From: Spirochaetales bacterium
GTDB taxonomy: Bacteria > Spirochaetota > Spirochaetia > Sphaerochaetales > Sphaerochaetaceae
NCBI GenBank assembly: GCA_017962865.1
Contig: JAGCUM010000046.1
Coordinates: forward strand, 1-6,584
DNA: 6,584 bases
Reading direction: 5' to 3'
Part shown: positions 6,512 to 6,584 of the stretch, one piece after another
Position numbering within the stretch: the first letter of the stretch is position 1
Layout of the letters: each line of letters begins with the position of its first letter
Position numbers and translations under genes: made by a program
Notes under the pieces: generated by a model
Seen by the model: the letters and a program-made list of their open reading frames with translations, nothing else
Told to the model about the DNA's origin: nothing
The model's database searches: none

Positions 6512-6568
6512 ACCCTTTTGTAACAAAATAGTCAAAAATTTTTCAAAAATCGGCCCTGAATTGTAAAA
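6503..6568. repeat. 10-bp direct repeat AATTGTAAAA flanking the upstream region
   Basis: Identical 10-mers AATTGTAAAA occur on the plus strand at 6503-6512 and 6559-6568, a 56-bp period. The first overlaps the proposed -35 box. The otherwise gene-free stretch 6449-6584 holds these repeats, the palindrome and the promoter; nothing else is recognised there. Whether the repeat is functional is not decidable from one sequence. Confidence 0.3.
6516..6528. promoter_or_regulatory. 13-bp palindrome just upstream of the -35 box, possible regulator site
   Basis: TTTTGT-A-ACAAAA is a perfect 6-bp inverted repeat around a single base, ending 4 nt upstream of the proposed -35 hexamer. This is a usual place for an activator or repressor dimer. 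The AT-rich surroundings make a chance occurrence plausible, and no regulator is encoded in the window. Confidence 0.3.
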
Positions 6569-6584
6569 ATTTTATTCCGAAAGA

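Noticed and set aside
6507..6535. Alternative promoter with -35 TTGACT (6530-6535) on the minus strand
   Set aside because: The -35 is good, but at 17-nt spacing the -10 would be TTTTAC, matching only 3 of 6 positions; the TTTACA/TAAAAT pair downstream is clearly better.
6449..6535. N-terminal 29-residue extension of the chaperone from the start at 6535
   Set aside because: It would place a hydrophobic and basic stretch before an already complete signal peptide and run through the promoter; ATG 6448 has a suitable Shine-Dalgarno.

Overview
The window carries five genes in two convergent blocks. It most likely comes from a Gram-negative (diderm) bacterium. The supporting facts are a periplasmic pilus-type chaperone with a clean signal peptide, an outer-membrane usher, and a small protein resembling subunit F of V/A-type ATPases. 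By eye the base composition is about 50 percent GC. V-type ATPases in diderms and tandem CorC/TlyC-type proteins would suit a spirochaete (Sphaerochaeta/Treponema-like), but that placement is inference only and nothing in the window proves it.

Left block, plus strand (1-2284): two tandem, translationally coupled paralogs of the CNNM/CorC/HlyC family. These have a DUF21 membrane domain, a CBS pair and a CorC_HlyC C-terminal domain. The first is cut by the left window edge and has lost most of its membrane domain. The second is complete (439 aa) and starts inside the stop codon of the first (ATGA). They are probably cytoplasmic-membrane divalent-cation (Mg2+/Co2+) transport or homeostasis proteins.

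Right block, minus strand, transcribed from about 6476 towards 2265: a strong-looking sigma70-type promoter leads into a PapD-like periplasmic chaperone (246 aa). A 33-nt gap separates it from a very unusual FimD/PapC-like usher (about 1056 aa). The usher stop is followed 2 nt later by a 78-aa V-ATPase subunit F-like protein. The 3' end of this last gene overlaps the 3' end of the second CorC-type gene by 20 bp, tail to tail.

The most interesting object is the usher. Its conserved usher core is preceded by a single hydrophobic segment ending in the protein's only cysteine, then by about 64 residues of Pro/Glu/Val repeats resembling a TonB-type periplasm-spanning linker. It ends in a carboxypeptidase-regulatory-like small domain and a very acidic, tryptophan-rich tail. 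No pilin gene is visible in the window. The chaperone seems to lack the classical Arg/Lys anchoring pair. The module may therefore be a divergent chaperone-usher system tethered to a membrane by its usher, or an usher-derived export or envelope-bridging device. No RNA genes, CRISPR arrays, insertion sequences or gene-free stretches over 300 bases were seen.
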